Under the pieces are notes generated by a model. It searched no databases, was not told the DNA's origin, and saw nothing but the letters and a program-made list of their open reading frames with translations. Shown here piece after piece: positions 25,236-32,998 of a DNA stretch of 32,998 nt. The DNA lies in the NCBI GenBank assembly GCA_029287515.1, contig JARFQZ010000216.1:1-32998 (forward strand). The letters are read 5' to 3'. The first letter of the stretch is position 1. Every line of letters begins with the position of its first letter. The position numbers and the translations under genes were made by a program. The stretch comes from Lysobacterales bacterium (GTDB lineage: Bacteria; Pseudomonadota; Gammaproteobacteria; Xanthomonadales; SZUA-36).

Positions 25236-27638
25236 CTAAACGTCGAGATTGGTCACATCAAGGGCATTTGTTTCGATAAACTCTCGCCTCGGCTCCACTT
25301 CGTCCCCCATCAGTGTGGTGAAGATCTGGTCAGCAGCGACAGCGTCTTCGATGGTTACTTGCAGCAATCGCCTGGTTTCCGGGTTGACCGTGGTATCCCA
25401 TAGCTGTTCCGGATTCATTTCTCCCAGGCCTTTGAAACGCTGAATACTCCGACCCTTTCTGCTTTCTGACATTAACCACTCGTAGGCTTCCTGAAACGAA
25501 CCAATCTCCTGTTTCGACTTTCCACGACAGACCAGCGCGCCTTCCTGGACCAGGCCGTGAAGCGCCTCAGCCAACCTGCCGGTCAAGCGGTACTCTGCAC
25601 CTTTGAAAAAGTGCGCCTTGATGATCTTTTCTTCGGTCACGCCGTGAGTGGTTTTGCTGAACGTGAGTTCATCGCCTTCTTCTCCTGGTGTCACCCGCAG
25701 ACCATAGCGCACGCTGGGTGGGCTTATGGCTTCAAGCCGGGTCTCTAATTCACGACACCACAGAGCTTTTTGCTCATGGTCCCATTCGTTACTAAATTCT
25801 TTAATATTAATGAGTTGCTGCAAAAACAATGGGTCGTAACGACGAGCGAGGCGCTCGTTGGTGAGCCTGACCGCCAGGTAATCACGCATTAACTGTTCCA
25901 GGGCTTCACCCTTAAGCGGTGGCGCGTCCGGATCGAATATCAGGCTCGCATCGTCCATGGCACGCGCCATCAGGTAGTCATTCAGTTCCGCATCATCCTT
26001 GAGGTAATGCTCCTGCTTGCCCTGCTTGATCTTGTAAAGCGGTGGCTGGCCTATGTAGATATGACCCCGTTCGATCAGTTCGGGCATTTGGCGGTAGAAA
26101 AATGTGAGCAGCAGAGTACGGATATGAGAGCCGTCGACATCTGCATCCGTCATGATGATGATTCGGTGATACCTGAGCTTGTCGGGATCGAATTCATCGC
26201 GCCCTATCCCACAACCCAGCGCAGTAATCAAAGTTCCCACTTCCGCGGATTGCAGCATTTTATCAAAACGGGCCTTTTCCACGTTCAATATCTTGCCTTT
26301 AAGCGGAAGAATGGCCTGGTATTTACGGTTTCTGCCCTGCTTCGCGGAACCACCGGCTGAATCACCCTCTACCAGGAAAATTTCGGACAATGCTGGATCT
26401 TTTTCCTGACAATCCGCTAACTTACCGGGTAGTCCAGCAATATCCAGAACCCCTTTCCGGCGGGTCATTTCCCGTGCTTTTCGGGCCGCTTCCCTGGCCC
26501 TTGCCGCTTCCACCACCTTTGCTGTAATGGTCTTGGCCTCAGCCGGGTTTTCCAGAAGAAAATCTCTCAGATTGGAGCCAATCAGCGATTCCACGACTGG
26601 CTTAACCTCGGAAGAAACCAGTTTGTCTTTTGTTTGTGAGGAAAATTTTGGATCCGGCACTTTGACCGACAAAACGGCGATCAAACCTTCACGCGCGTCA
26701 TCGCCCGTCGTTGAGACCTTGTCTTTCCTGGCCGCGCCTGACTCATCGATGTAATGATTGATCGTACGCGTGAGCGCTGCCCTGAAGCCGGCAAGATGCG
26801 CTCCTCCGTCCTTTTGCGGGATATTGTTGGTAAAACAAAAAACCGTTTCCTGGTAAGCATCTGTCCACTGCATCGCGACCTCAACGGTAATATCGTTCGC
26901 TTCATCAGCAACGTGCATGACCGTGCCATGTAACGGGTTTTTGTTTATGCCAAGGTGCTCTACAAACGACTTGATGCCACCTTTGTATTCAAAAACATCT
27001 GATTTCCCACTACGCTCGTCCGTTAATTCGATGCGAACTCCAGAGTTCAGAAAACTTAATTCTCTCAGACGTTTAGCCAAAATGTCGTAGTGAAAAACGG
27101 GCTCCGAAAAGACATCATGGCTGGGTCTGAAATAGATTTTTGTGCCTGTGTCATCACTATCACCGGTCTGCTCCAGTGGTCCTTCCGGAACACCCATGTG
27201 ATAGGTTTGCCGCCAGACGTGTCCATCCCTCCTGATTTTCAACTCAAGCACTTCAGAAAGAGCATTTACTACTGAAACGCCCACTCCATGGAGTCCGCCG
27301 GAAACCTTGTAAGAATTATCGTCAAACTTTCCGCCCGCATGCAGTACGGTCATAATCACTTCAGCTGCAGAAACACCCTCCTCTTCGTGCATGTCAACGG
27401 GAATACCCCGCCCATTGTCCTGGACGCTCAGCGCATCGTCTTCATGAATCGTGACCTTTATCGCATCGCAATGACCCGCCAGCGCTTCATCGATGGAGTT
27501 ATCAACGACTTCAAAGACCATATGGTGCAGACCCGTGCCATCGTCGGTATCCCCGATGTACATGCCGGGCCGTTTTCTTACGGCATCCAGGCCTTTTAGA
27601 ACCTTGATGTTCGACGAATCATACTGTGACTTGCTCAT
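25236..27638 (-). CDS. gyrB: DNA gyrase subunit B
   Basis: GyrB is the ATPase subunit of DNA gyrase, which introduces negative supercoils. The 800-residue length includes the TOPRIM-region insertion of gammaproteobacterial GyrB. GHKL ATPase motifs are EVVDNSIDEALAG, QDNGRGIPVD and GGLHGVGVSVVNALS. TOPRIM motifs are VEGDSAGGSAKQGRNRKYQA, PLKGKILNVE and DADVDGSHI. The C-terminal gyrA-contact block is RFKGLGEMNPEQLWDTTVNPE. The start is ATG 27638 (MSKSQYD), with GGAGGG about ten bases upstream; a TTG six codons earlier has no support. A promoter-like extended -10 overlaps the recF stop, so gyrB can be transcribed on its own besides reading through from dnaA-dnaN-recF. Confidence 0.98.
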   Translation of the reverse strand: MSKSQYDSSNIKVLKGLDAVRKRPGMYIGDTDDGTGLHHMVFEVVDNSIDEALAGHCDAIKVTIHEDDALSVQDNGRGIPVDMHEEEGVSAAEVIMTVLHAGGKFDDNSYKVSGGLHGVGVSVVNALSEVLELKIRRDGHVWRQTYHMGVPEGPLEQTGDSDDTGTKIYFRPSHDVFSEPVFHYDILAKRLRELSFLNSGVRIELTDERSGKSDVFEYKGGIKSFVEHLGINKNPLHGTVMHVADEANDITVEVAMQWTDAYQETVFCFTNNIPQKDGGAHLAGFRAALTRTINHYIDESGAARKDKVSTTGDDAREGLIAVLSVKVPDPKFSSQTKDKLVSSEVKPVVESLIGSNLRDFLLENPAEAKTITAKVVEAARAREAARKAREMTRRKGVLDIAGLPGKLADCQEKDPALSEIFLVEGDSAGGSAKQGRNRKYQAILPLKGKILNVEKARFDKMLQSAEVGTLITALGCGIGRDEFDPDKLRYHRIIIMTDADVDGSHIRTLLLTFFYRQMPELIERGHIYIGQPPLYKIKQGKQEHYLKDDAELNDYLMARAMDDASLIFDPDAPPLKGEALEQLMRDYLAVRLTNERLARRYDPLFLQQLINIKEFSNEWDHEQKALWCRELETRLEAISPPSVRYGLRVTPGEEGDELTFSKTTHGVTEEKIIKAHFFKGAEYRLTGRLAEALHGLVQEGALVCRGKSKQEIGSFQEAYEWLMSESRKGRSIQRFKGLGEMNPEQLWDTTVNPETRRLLQVTIEDAVAADQIFTTLMGDEVEPRREFIETNALDVTNLDV

Positions 27639-27757
27639 GAGCTTGGGACCCTCCAACGGGGTTTTTAACTTTCTGATAACAGGAATGTTTTTGTTGTGGA
27701 ACTTATGCTTGTACAGCCAGATAAAATGGGGCTTGCAGCCTTTATTTTCAAGTTTCT

Positions 27758-27766
27758 ATTATAGCA
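27758..27766 (-). promoter_or_regulatory. Extended -10 promoter for gyrB
   Basis: On the minus strand TGCTATAAT matches the extended -10 consensus TGnTATAAT perfectly. It overlaps the recF stop codon and lies about 120 bases before the gyrB ATG, leaving a leader of roughly 110 bases that contains a small GGCTGCAAGCC hairpin. The -35 region is poor, which an extended -10 can tolerate. Confidence 0.5.
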
Positions 27767-28820
27767 TTTCCTGCACCTGACCATGTTTCACGTGGAACAT
27801 TTTATGATCGAGTTCGGGTACCATCTTTCGGGTTCCTGATACCCAAACCTGGCCACCGATTTGCATCGCCCGTTGCAGAACGCTCTCATAGTGTTCGTCG
27901 TCAAATTCAGAAGCGAGGTCGTCGAGAAGAAGAATCGGCACCCTGTTATGCTTAGCGAGGATTTCTGCCTGAGATAGTAAAAGCGCCGCTGCAAGAATTT
28001 TCTGTTCACCCCGGGACAGGACCGCCTTAGCCGCCGCTTCCCGGTAAATCAATGAAATATCCGCGCGGTGCGGTCCGGAACCGGATAACCCGCGGACCAG
28101 GTCGTTTTCCCTGCATTCTTCGAGTGCCACTGCCAGAGAATCCCTGTTCCAGCCTTCCTTGTACTCTATCCGTACCTTTTCCAGGCCCGAACTGAGTTCC
28201 TCAAGAAGATATTTAACTTTGCTGGCGATTTCACTTGAATGTAAGCGCCGCAGACGTCCGAGTTTTATTCCGACCTCCGAAAAAACAACATCCATGCTAT
28301 CAAGAAGTTCTGACTGTCTGAACCTTAAAGCAGCGTTTCTTTGCTTCAATATTTTTGAAAAATCCCGCCAAACCTTTAAAAAATCCTGTTCCACGTGAAA
28401 CACTCCCCAATCGAGAAACTTTCTCCTGATTTCCGGTGCGCCACTGACCAATAGATGGCTGTTTGGCTCCATGAGAACCAGGGGCAATACACGAGTTAAC
28501 TGACTCAGTTGGGAAAGATCCTGGCCGTTCTTTCGCGCTCTCCAGTGCCTTTTCGAGCGTTGAAGGCCCAATTTGTACGTTCTGTTGTCTTTGCCGTATA
28601 GATCTGCGAAAACATTGAAGGTTTCGCCGCTTTTACCAATCAACTCGGCGGCATGCTTCGTTCTGAAAGATCTGCCGCGAGACAGGACCACGATTGACTC
28701 GAGGACGCTGGTTTTACCGGCTCCGTTAGGGCCATACAACAGATTGAGCCCCGGATGAGGCTCAATTTCAACGCTCTGCAGGTTTCTGAGATTGTTTATC
28801 TGGAGCTTGGTTATTCTCAA
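27759..28820 (-). CDS. recF: DNA replication/repair ATPase RecF
   Basis: RecF is an SMC-like ATPase that works with RecO and RecR to load RecA at gapped DNA. The 353-residue protein has Walker A YGPNGAGKTSVLES (near residue 30), the signature LSRGEQKILAAALLLSQ and Walker B ILLLDDLASEFDDEH. The start is TTG 28818-28820; the resulting MRITKLQINNLRNL aligns well with E. coli RecF, and no better start is available. It lies 19 bp after dnaN on the same strand. Two parS-like 16-mers are embedded in its coding sequence, at codons for FHVKH near the C-terminus and for VFHVEQ in the middle. Confidence 0.97.
   Translation of the reverse strand: MRITKLQINNLRNLQSVEIEPHPGLNLLYGPNGAGKTSVLESIVVLSRGRSFRTKHAAELIGKSGETFNVFADLYGKDNRTYKLGLQRSKRHWRARKNGQDLSQLSQLTRVLPLVLMEPNSHLLVSGAPEIRRKFLDWGVFHVEQDFLKVWRDFSKILKQRNAALRFRQSELLDSMDVVFSEVGIKLGRLRRLHSSEIASKVKYLLEELSSGLEKVRIEYKEGWNRDSLAVALEECRENDLVRGLSGSGPHRADISLIYREAAAKAVLSRGEQKILAAALLLSQAEILAKHNRVPILLLDDLASEFDDEHYESVLQRAMQIGGQVWVSGTRKMVPELDHKMFHVKHGQVQEML
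27784..27799 (+). promoter_or_regulatory. parS-like ParB-binding site, copy 1
   Basis: TGTTTCACGTGGAACA differs from the universal parS palindrome TGTTTCACGTGAAACA at a single base and fits TGTTNCACGTGNAACA. It lies in the 3' end of recF, about 2.3 kb from the likely origin. ParB would spread from such a site to organise and segregate the origin region. Confidence 0.75.
28387..28402 (-). promoter_or_regulatory. parS-like ParB-binding site, copy 2
   Basis: Read on the minus strand this is TGTTTCACGTGGAACA, identical to copy 1 but in opposite orientation, 603 bp away. It lies in the middle of recF. No other near-match was noticed in the window. Confidence 0.75.
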
Positions 28821-28839
28821 TAAACAAACACTTACATGG

Positions 28840-29940
28840 TCAGAGTTTCAATGGCATCACGACATGCTTGTCCCTGCCACCAGCCTCGCTGGATATGAGA
28901 CAGCTGCTGTTTGCGTCTTTCAGAGCCAGCACAACAGAGTTTCCTTCAATCGCGCTCAAAGCATCGAGAAGGTAAGTGACGTTGAAACCAATGGCAATAT
29001 GCTCAAAATTAAGCTCTGCTTCCAGTTCTTCGATGGCTTCTTCATGTTGCGGGTTGTGGGCCACGATTTTCACCGAATCCGTCGAAGCTTCCAGTCTCAC
29101 ACCTTTATATTTTTCGTGTGAAAGAATGGATGCCCTCTGCAAGGCCAACATGAAACTCTGGCGATCCAGCTTTATGTGTTTATCCGTGCCCTTTGGGATT
29201 ACCGCCAGGTAATCCGGAAACCGGCCATCGATCAGTTTGGATGTGAAAATCATGTTTTCCTTGACAAGCCGTATATGGTTCTTACCCAGGGCCAGTTCGA
29301 CCACATCATCACTTTCTGACAGCATCCTGGAAAGCTCAAGCACCCCCTTCCTGGGCACAATCATCTGCCGGTCCTGAGCAATGCCCAGGTCACTCTCGAG
29401 GTCGCAAACCGCCAAGCGGTGTCCATCGGTAGCAACGGTCGTCAATGACCCGTTTTGAAACTCGAACAACAACCCGTTGAGATAATACCTGACGTCCTGA
29501 TTAGCCATGGAAAAGGATGTTTTATCGAGAAGTTTTTTCAATTCAACTTCTTGAATTTTAAGTGATTCTAGAGTTTCAACCTGGTCTGTGGCAGGAAACT
29601 CGGTCGCAGGGAGCGTCGAGAGCGTGTATCGCCCTCTTCCGGAAGAGATTAAAAGTTTGTCGCCTTCCAGAGAAGCGGTGATGTTTACGCCTTCAGGGAG
29701 TTTCCTGACAATATCCACAAGCTTTCTTGCAGGTACCGTGACCTCACCCTCCTGAGGAATGTCCGCTTCCACTACGGCGATCAATTCCACTTCCATGTCC
29801 GTACCTGTAACCGATAGGCGGCCCCCTTGTGCTGAGATAAGAAAGTTGGCCAATACGGGTAATGTCTGCCTGCGCTCAACAACACCCACGACCTGGCTGA
29901 TGGGTTGAAGCAGGGCTTCCTGTTGAATACTGAATTTCAT
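28840..29940 (-). CDS. dnaN: DNA polymerase III sliding clamp (beta subunit)
   Basis: DnaN dimerises into the ring that tethers DNA polymerase III to DNA. The 366-residue length is that of the E. coli clamp. The beginning MKFSIQQEALLQPISQVVGVVERRQTLPVLAN and the blocks LSVTGTDMEVEL, SMANQDVRYYLNGLLFE, VATDGHRLAVCDLE, FPDYLAVIP and FNVTYLLDAL identify it; the end is HVVMPLKL, close to the usual VMPMRL. ATG 29940 has AGGAAGG six bases upstream. It follows dnaA across a 247-bp spacer that carries origin-like elements, and recF follows 19 bp downstream. Confidence 0.99.
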   Translation of the reverse strand: MKFSIQQEALLQPISQVVGVVERRQTLPVLANFLISAQGGRLSVTGTDMEVELIAVVEADIPQEGEVTVPARKLVDIVRKLPEGVNITASLEGDKLLISSGRGRYTLSTLPATEFPATDQVETLESLKIQEVELKKLLDKTSFSMANQDVRYYLNGLLFEFQNGSLTTVATDGHRLAVCDLESDLGIAQDRQMIVPRKGVLELSRMLSESDDVVELALGKNHIRLVKENMIFTSKLIDGRFPDYLAVIPKGTDKHIKLDRQSFMLALQRASILSHEKYKGVRLEASTDSVKIVAHNPQHEEAIEELEAELNFEHIAIGFNVTYLLDALSAIEGNSVVLALKDANSSCLISSEAGGRDKHVVMPLKL

Positions 29941-30100
29941 AAGCGCCTTCCTGTAGAGTAATTATTTATATATTTATATTTAAAAATTGTAGTAGTAATA
30001 AGCCTGGTGGATATGTAAATAAACAACTTTTGTCTTTAAAATTCAGTGAATTGCTTCCCGGAAACAAGAGCATATCAAGACTGTTTACCTGTTTACAGCC

Positions 30101-30109
30101 TGTGGATAA
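30101..30109 (-). promoter_or_regulatory. DnaA box (perfect)
   Basis: TGTGGATAA is the reverse complement of the consensus TTATCCACA. It is one of two perfect boxes in the dnaA-dnaN spacer. Confidence 0.85.
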
Positions 30110-30135
30110 AAATGGGTACATATTTGATCCACCAC

Positions 30136-30144
30136 TTATCCACA
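30136..30144 (+). promoter_or_regulatory. DnaA box (perfect)
   Basis: TTATCCACA matches the consensus exactly and faces the box at 30101, 26 bp away. Confidence 0.85.
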
Positions 30145-30187
30145 CCTTTTACAAATTTTGATCACAAACTTATCCTTCTGCTGGTCG

Positions 30188-31498
30188 TCAGCCGGTTAAA
30201 GAGCGGACCAGTTTTGCTTTATCTTCGCGAATTCTCCCATCCGTATCGCACAATTCGTCGATTTTGCGACAGGCATGCAAAACGGTAGTGTGATCTCGTC
30301 CACCGAAGGCATCTCCGATCTCCGGCAAACTATGTTCTGTGAGCTCCTTGCATAAAGCCATGGCTACCTGCCGTGGCCGAGCTATCGTTCTCGGACGACG
30401 CCTGGACAAAAGATCAGAGACCCTCAGCTTGTAGTATTCAGCGACCGCTTTTTGAATATTTTCGATCGTAATCAGGCGGTCATGAACATGAAACAGTTCT
30501 CTGAGGACCTCCCGGGCGAAATTTTCCGTAATCGGCCGCCCGGTGAAACGTGCATTTGCGAACAGAGTATTGAGTGCGCCTTCAAGATCCCTTACGTGCG
30601 AGCGGACCCTTCTTGCTACCAGGTAAGCAACCGCTTCATCGAGAAAGACATCCCTTTCCTGGGCCTTGTTCATCAGGATAGCGACACGGGTTTCAAAATC
30701 CGGGGGCTCGATTGAGACGGTCAACCCCCAGCCGAAACGTGACCTCAGTCGAGCCTCAATACCATCAACTTCTTTGGGGTAACGGTCACAGGTCAAGATG
30801 ATTTGCTGTTGACTATCAAGCAAGGCATTGAAAGTATGGAAAAATTCTTCCTGTGTACGGTCTTTTCCAGCGAAAAACTGGACGTCATCGATCAGGAGGG
30901 CGCCTGCGGTGCGGTAGTGCTGCTTGAATGCTTCAATCCGGTCCCCCCTCAGTGCACTGATCATTTCGCTGACAAACTGCTCTGAGCCCAGATAGATCAC
31001 CTTGGAATCGGGGTTTCGTTTATGGAGCAGGTTGCCGGCAGCGTGTAACAAGTGGGTTTTACCAAGACCGGTGCTGCCGTAAATCACCAGGGGGTTGTAG
31101 GCTGTTCCGGGTTTCTTTGCAACCTGCTGGGCGGCTGCATACGCGAGTTCGTTGGATTTACCCTGGACAAAATTCTTGAATCGGTAGCGGCGGTCCAGAC
31201 CGGTGTTGACACGTTTATGTTGTTGTTTAGGCTTGGTTTTGGCAGCAATAGCGGTGTTCTGTCTGCTGACATCTACGGCCACAGAATCGCGGGATGCGCC
31301 GAGATGCTCGAAGATATCGCGAATTCTCTCAAGGTGGTTTAAGGAAATGTAATCCCTTACGTATTCGTTGGGCGCAAGCAGCATCGTTCGACCCCGGGAC
31401 GACTTTGTTTGCAAAGGACGTATCCAGGTATTGAAATCTTCAGCCGGGAGCTCTCGCTCCAGGTGGTTCAAGCAGGTTTGCCAGTGTGTTTGGGGCAT
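30188..31498 (-). CDS. dnaA: Chromosomal replication initiator DnaA
   Basis: DnaA binds origin boxes and opens the duplex as an ATP-dependent filament. The protein is 436 residues from ATG 31498 (MPQTHWQTCLNHLERELPAEDFNTWIRPLQ), aligning with the E. coli domain I start. A TTG five codons earlier is an alternative. Domain III carries Walker A GSTGLGKTHLLHA, Walker B LLIDDVQFFAGKDRTQEEFFHTFNAL and the arginine-finger region EARLRSRFGWGLTV. Domain IV has the DnaA signature FGGRDHTTVLHACRKI. Domain II is short (about 20 Lys/Gln-rich residues). A DnaA box about 80 bp upstream suggests autoregulation. Confidence 0.99.
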   Translation of the reverse strand: MPQTHWQTCLNHLERELPAEDFNTWIRPLQTKSSRGRTMLLAPNEYVRDYISLNHLERIRDIFEHLGASRDSVAVDVSRQNTAIAAKTKPKQQHKRVNTGLDRRYRFKNFVQGKSNELAYAAAQQVAKKPGTAYNPLVIYGSTGLGKTHLLHAAGNLLHKRNPDSKVIYLGSEQFVSEMISALRGDRIEAFKQHYRTAGALLIDDVQFFAGKDRTQEEFFHTFNALLDSQQQIILTCDRYPKEVDGIEARLRSRFGWGLTVSIEPPDFETRVAILMNKAQERDVFLDEAVAYLVARRVRSHVRDLEGALNTLFANARFTGRPITENFAREVLRELFHVHDRLITIENIQKAVAEYYKLRVSDLLSRRRPRTIARPRQVAMALCKELTEHSLPEIGDAFGGRDHTTVLHACRKIDELCDTDGRIREDKAKLVRSLTG

Positions 31499-31575
31499 TC
31501 CGGGATTTATCAAAAGCCTTTATCTTTAGCCGCAGAAACCAAGTCAGCGACCCCGAACGGTTAAGTCTAACCCGC

Positions 31576-31584
31576 TGTGGATAA
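31576..31584 (-). promoter_or_regulatory. DnaA box upstream of dnaA and rpmH
   Basis: TGTGGATAA, the reverse complement of TTATCCACA, lies in the 211-bp divergent dnaA/rpmH spacer. In this place it probably mediates dnaA autoregulation or forms part of an extended origin. Confidence 0.8.
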
Positions 31585-31619
31585 CTTGACCATCAGAATA
31601 AAGAGACGATTTGATAGCC

Positions 31620-31648
31620 TTGTTCGATGTACCTAAAAAAGTTATACT
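31620..31648 (+). promoter_or_regulatory. Probable sigma-70 promoter of rpmH
   Basis: TTGTTC (31620-31625) and TATACT (31643-31648) are separated by 17 bp. Transcription would start near 31655, about 55 bases before the rpmH ATG. The -10 matches five of six consensus bases; the -35 only three. Confidence 0.45.
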
Positions 31649-31709
31649 TCATCTCTTTTGTCGGCCATTTTACATGCCCGAAATACTAACACACTGAAGG
31701 ATTATCGAG

Positions 31710-31844
31710 ATGAAGCGTACATTTCAACCAAGCCTCCTCAAACGTGCCCGCCGACACGGTTTTCGCGCGCGCATGTCAACCCGCGCAGGTCAGGCCATTA
31801 TCAAAGCCCGTCGCGCGAAGGGAAGGAAGCGCCTTTCTGCCTGA
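31710..31844 (+). CDS. rpmH: 50S ribosomal protein L34
   Basis: The 44-residue protein begins MKRTFQPSLLKRARRHGFR and ends in KARRAKGRKRLSA, the full L34 sequence pattern: very basic, with TFQPS near the start and GFRARMSTRAG in the middle. It is a late-assembling component of the large ribosomal subunit. GAAGG lies nine bases upstream of ATG 31710. It is divergent from dnaA and followed by rnpA after 53 bp, the classic rpmH-rnpA operon. Confidence 0.98.
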   Translation: MKRTFQPSLLKRARRHGFRARMSTRAGQAIIKARRAKGRKRLSA

Positions 31845-31897
31845 CACCGCACAGGTGAAGGCATTAACGCGTACTCGGCCGCAAGGGGCTGTCAAGC

Positions 31898-32257
31898 ATG
31901 TCACGCGCGGTATTTACAAAGCAGCAAAAACTAAACCAACCATCTGAATTTAAGCGGGTTTTTAGTAAGCCCGTGGTCTCATCCGACGACTGTTTCCGGG
32001 TTCTTGCGCGAGCAGGCCAGGGCAAGGCATCCAGGCTGGGTATGGCTGTCTCACGCCAAGTGGACAGGAAAGCGGTGGTCAGGAACAGGATCAAGCGGGT
32101 GATCAGAGAGAGTTTCCGTCAGCAATTTTCCGGCAACAATAAACGATTGGATATTATAGTCTTGCCCCGGCGGGAATCGGCCACCATGTGCAACATTGAA
32201 CTTTTTCGCTCTCTTCAGGGCCATTGGTCTCGGCTGGAAAGCCGGTTTGAGGTATAA
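31898..32257 (+). CDS. rnpA: Ribonuclease P protein component
   Basis: RnpA assists the RNase P RNA in removing 5' leaders from tRNA precursors. The 119-residue basic protein shows the RNR motif in KAVVRNRIKRVIRESFR (about residues 58-74), preceded by RLGMAVSRQV and the N-terminal LNQPSEFKRVF that contacts the leader. AAGGGG lies about ten bases upstream of ATG 31898. It is followed after 6 bp directly by yidC; the small yidD gene that usually stands between them is missing. Confidence 0.96.
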   Translation: MSRAVFTKQQKLNQPSEFKRVFSKPVVSSDDCFRVLARAGQGKASRLGMAVSRQVDRKAVVRNRIKRVIRESFRQQFSGNNKRLDIIVLPRRESATMCNIELFRSLQGHWSRLESRFEV

Positions 32258-32263
32258 CGACAG

Positions 32264-32998
32264 ATGGGAAATCTAAGACCGGTACTGATCATCGGGCTGG
32301 TGTTCCTGGGCTACATGATCTGGGTTCAGTGGCAAAAGGATTATGGTCCGGCGCCAAAGCCTGCCGCCACGCAGACGCAGTCTCCGTCTGATACGGCGTC
32401 TGTTCCATCAATGGCGGAGGAGCGCGTGGCCGATGCGGTTGACCTTCCCACCCCGTCGGATCTTGGAACGTCAAGACCGGAAGGTAAGATTTCAGAGAAT
32501 TTAGAAGAAGTTCGTGACAAAAGGCAGCTTGTTTCTGTAAAAACAGATGTTCTTGAAGTGCAGATAGACCCGGTTGGCGGCACCCTGGTCTCCGCGATAT
32601 TGCTGGACTATCCCATCAAGCAGAAAGAGCCGGAAAACCTGGTCAACCTGCTGGCAGCATCCGGTGACCGGATGTTCATTGCCCAATCCGGACTACTGTC
32701 GCGCCAGCAGGCGCCAAATCACACCAGCACTTACCGGTCAGAAAAAGACACCTACGAGTTGTCTGATGGAACCGATGAGATCATCGTGCCATTGACGTGG
32801 GTTTCGGATGACGGCGTCGAGGTCACCAAGGCCTATGTGTTTCGGCGAGGTGCTTACGAAATCGATGTTCTGCACGATGTGGACAACCGCAGTGGTTCAG
32901 ATTGGACGGGAAGCCGGTACGACCAACTGCAACGATCGGTGCCCGGTGATGAAGAATCTGCCGGATTCACCAATCCATCAAGATACAGTTTTGAAGGC
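32264..32998 (+). CDS. yidC: Membrane protein insertase YidC, N-terminal part (cut by window end)
   Basis: YidC inserts and folds inner-membrane proteins, alone or with SecYEG. The open frame starts at ATG 32264 and runs off the window after 245 codons. The N-terminal membrane helix RPVLIIGLVFLGYMIWVQWQKDY is typical, followed by a low-complexity linker (about residues 30-90) and the start of the periplasmic beta-sandwich domain P1: VSVKTDVLEVQIDPVGGTLVSAILLDYP and the later FRRGAYEIDVLHDVDN. The insertase core would lie beyond the window. The gene begins 6 bp after rnpA. Confidence 0.95.
   Translation, partial: MGNLRPVLIIGLVFLGYMIWVQWQKDYGPAPKPAATQTQSPSDTASVPSMAEERVADAVDLPTPSDLGTSRPEGKISENLEEVRDKRQLVSVKTDVLEVQIDPVGGTLVSAILLDYPIKQKEPENLVNLLAASGDRMFIAQSGLLSRQQAPNHTSTYRSEKDTYELSDGTDEIIVPLTWVSDDGVEVTKAYVFRRGAYEIDVLHDVDNRSGSDWTGSRYDQLQRSVPGDEESAGFTNPSRYSFEG

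Larger units (their letters stand above)
29958..30178. other. oriC: Probable chromosomal replication origin (oriC) in the dnaA-dnaN spacer
   Basis: The spacer has a 30-bp AT-only-like tract (29959-29988) made of TTTATA/TTTAAA repeats, a good DNA-unwinding element. It is followed at 29990-30001 by TAGTAGTAATAA, which fits four consecutive DnaA-trios, then by GCC and a 7-of-9 DnaA box (minus strand, 30006-30014). Two perfect boxes follow: TGTGGATAA at 30101-30109 and TTATCCACA at 30136-30144, in opposite orientation. A partial box TTATCCTTC lies at 30170-30178. GATC sites are at 30126 and 30160. Genes on either side point away from this region. A single extra box before rpmH (31576) could be part of the origin or an autoregulatory site of dnaA. 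Confidence 0.75.

Overview
The window is a gammaproteobacterial chromosome segment that reaches the replication origin. The evidence is the order gyrB-recF-dnaN-dnaA on the minus strand facing rpmH-rnpA-yidC on the plus strand, the split glycyl-tRNA synthetase genes glyQ-glyS next to gyrB (as in Pseudomonas-type genomes), a GyrB of about 800 residues, the cmoA-cmoB pair, waaA/waaL LPS genes, and GlnE. Base composition is moderately GC-rich throughout, falling sharply only in the dnaA-dnaN spacer. I cannot name a genus; a free-living lineage of the Chromatiales/Xanthomonadales/Woeseiales type would fit. No IS element, prophage, CRISPR array, rRNA or tRNA was seen.

Region by region: 1-1060 holds the end of one PstB-like ATPase and all of a second one, each with a different degenerate ATPase motif. 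1080-4805 carries a DASS/SLC13 transporter (minus), then a ZnT9-type cation transporter overlapping an MscS-type channel (plus). 4833-7544 is glnE. 7595-11578 is a lipopolysaccharide segment: a CHCC zinc-finger protein, a GT4 glycosyltransferase, an O-antigen ligase and waaA. 11559-13585 (minus) is a Pcm-like methyltransferase followed by a TolC-family outer membrane protein. 13814-16876 (plus) is an ECF sigma factor with an overlapping DUF3379 partner, a DUF2333 membrane protein, a tiny lipoprotein and an AmpD-like amidase; a DUF2845 protein converges on them. 17277-19416 (minus) is a BaeS/BaeR-like two-component system divergent from a Spy/CpxP-like periplasmic protein. 20006-21689 (minus) is cmoA-cmoB. 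21860-25232 (plus) is a short NfeD-like protein, glyQ and glyS. 25236-31498 (minus) is gyrB, recF, dnaN and dnaA. 31710 to the end (plus) is rpmH, rnpA and the start of yidC.

The left half is dominated by envelope and stress functions: LPS core/O-antigen assembly, TolC export, Bae/Spy-type stress response, peptidoglycan amidase, mechanosensitive channel. The right half is the conserved origin region. The dnaA-dnaN spacer contains an AT-rich stretch, a DnaA-trio-like series and several DnaA boxes, and recF contains two identical inverted parS-like sites, so replication initiation and segregation signals lie within about 2.5 kb.

I did not find a clearly new multi-gene system. The most notable signals are the asymmetric PstB pair, the parS pair inside recF, the 11-bp phased repeat between the Bae-like sensor and the Spy-like gene, and the lipoprotein and amidase that share one frame across a single TGA.
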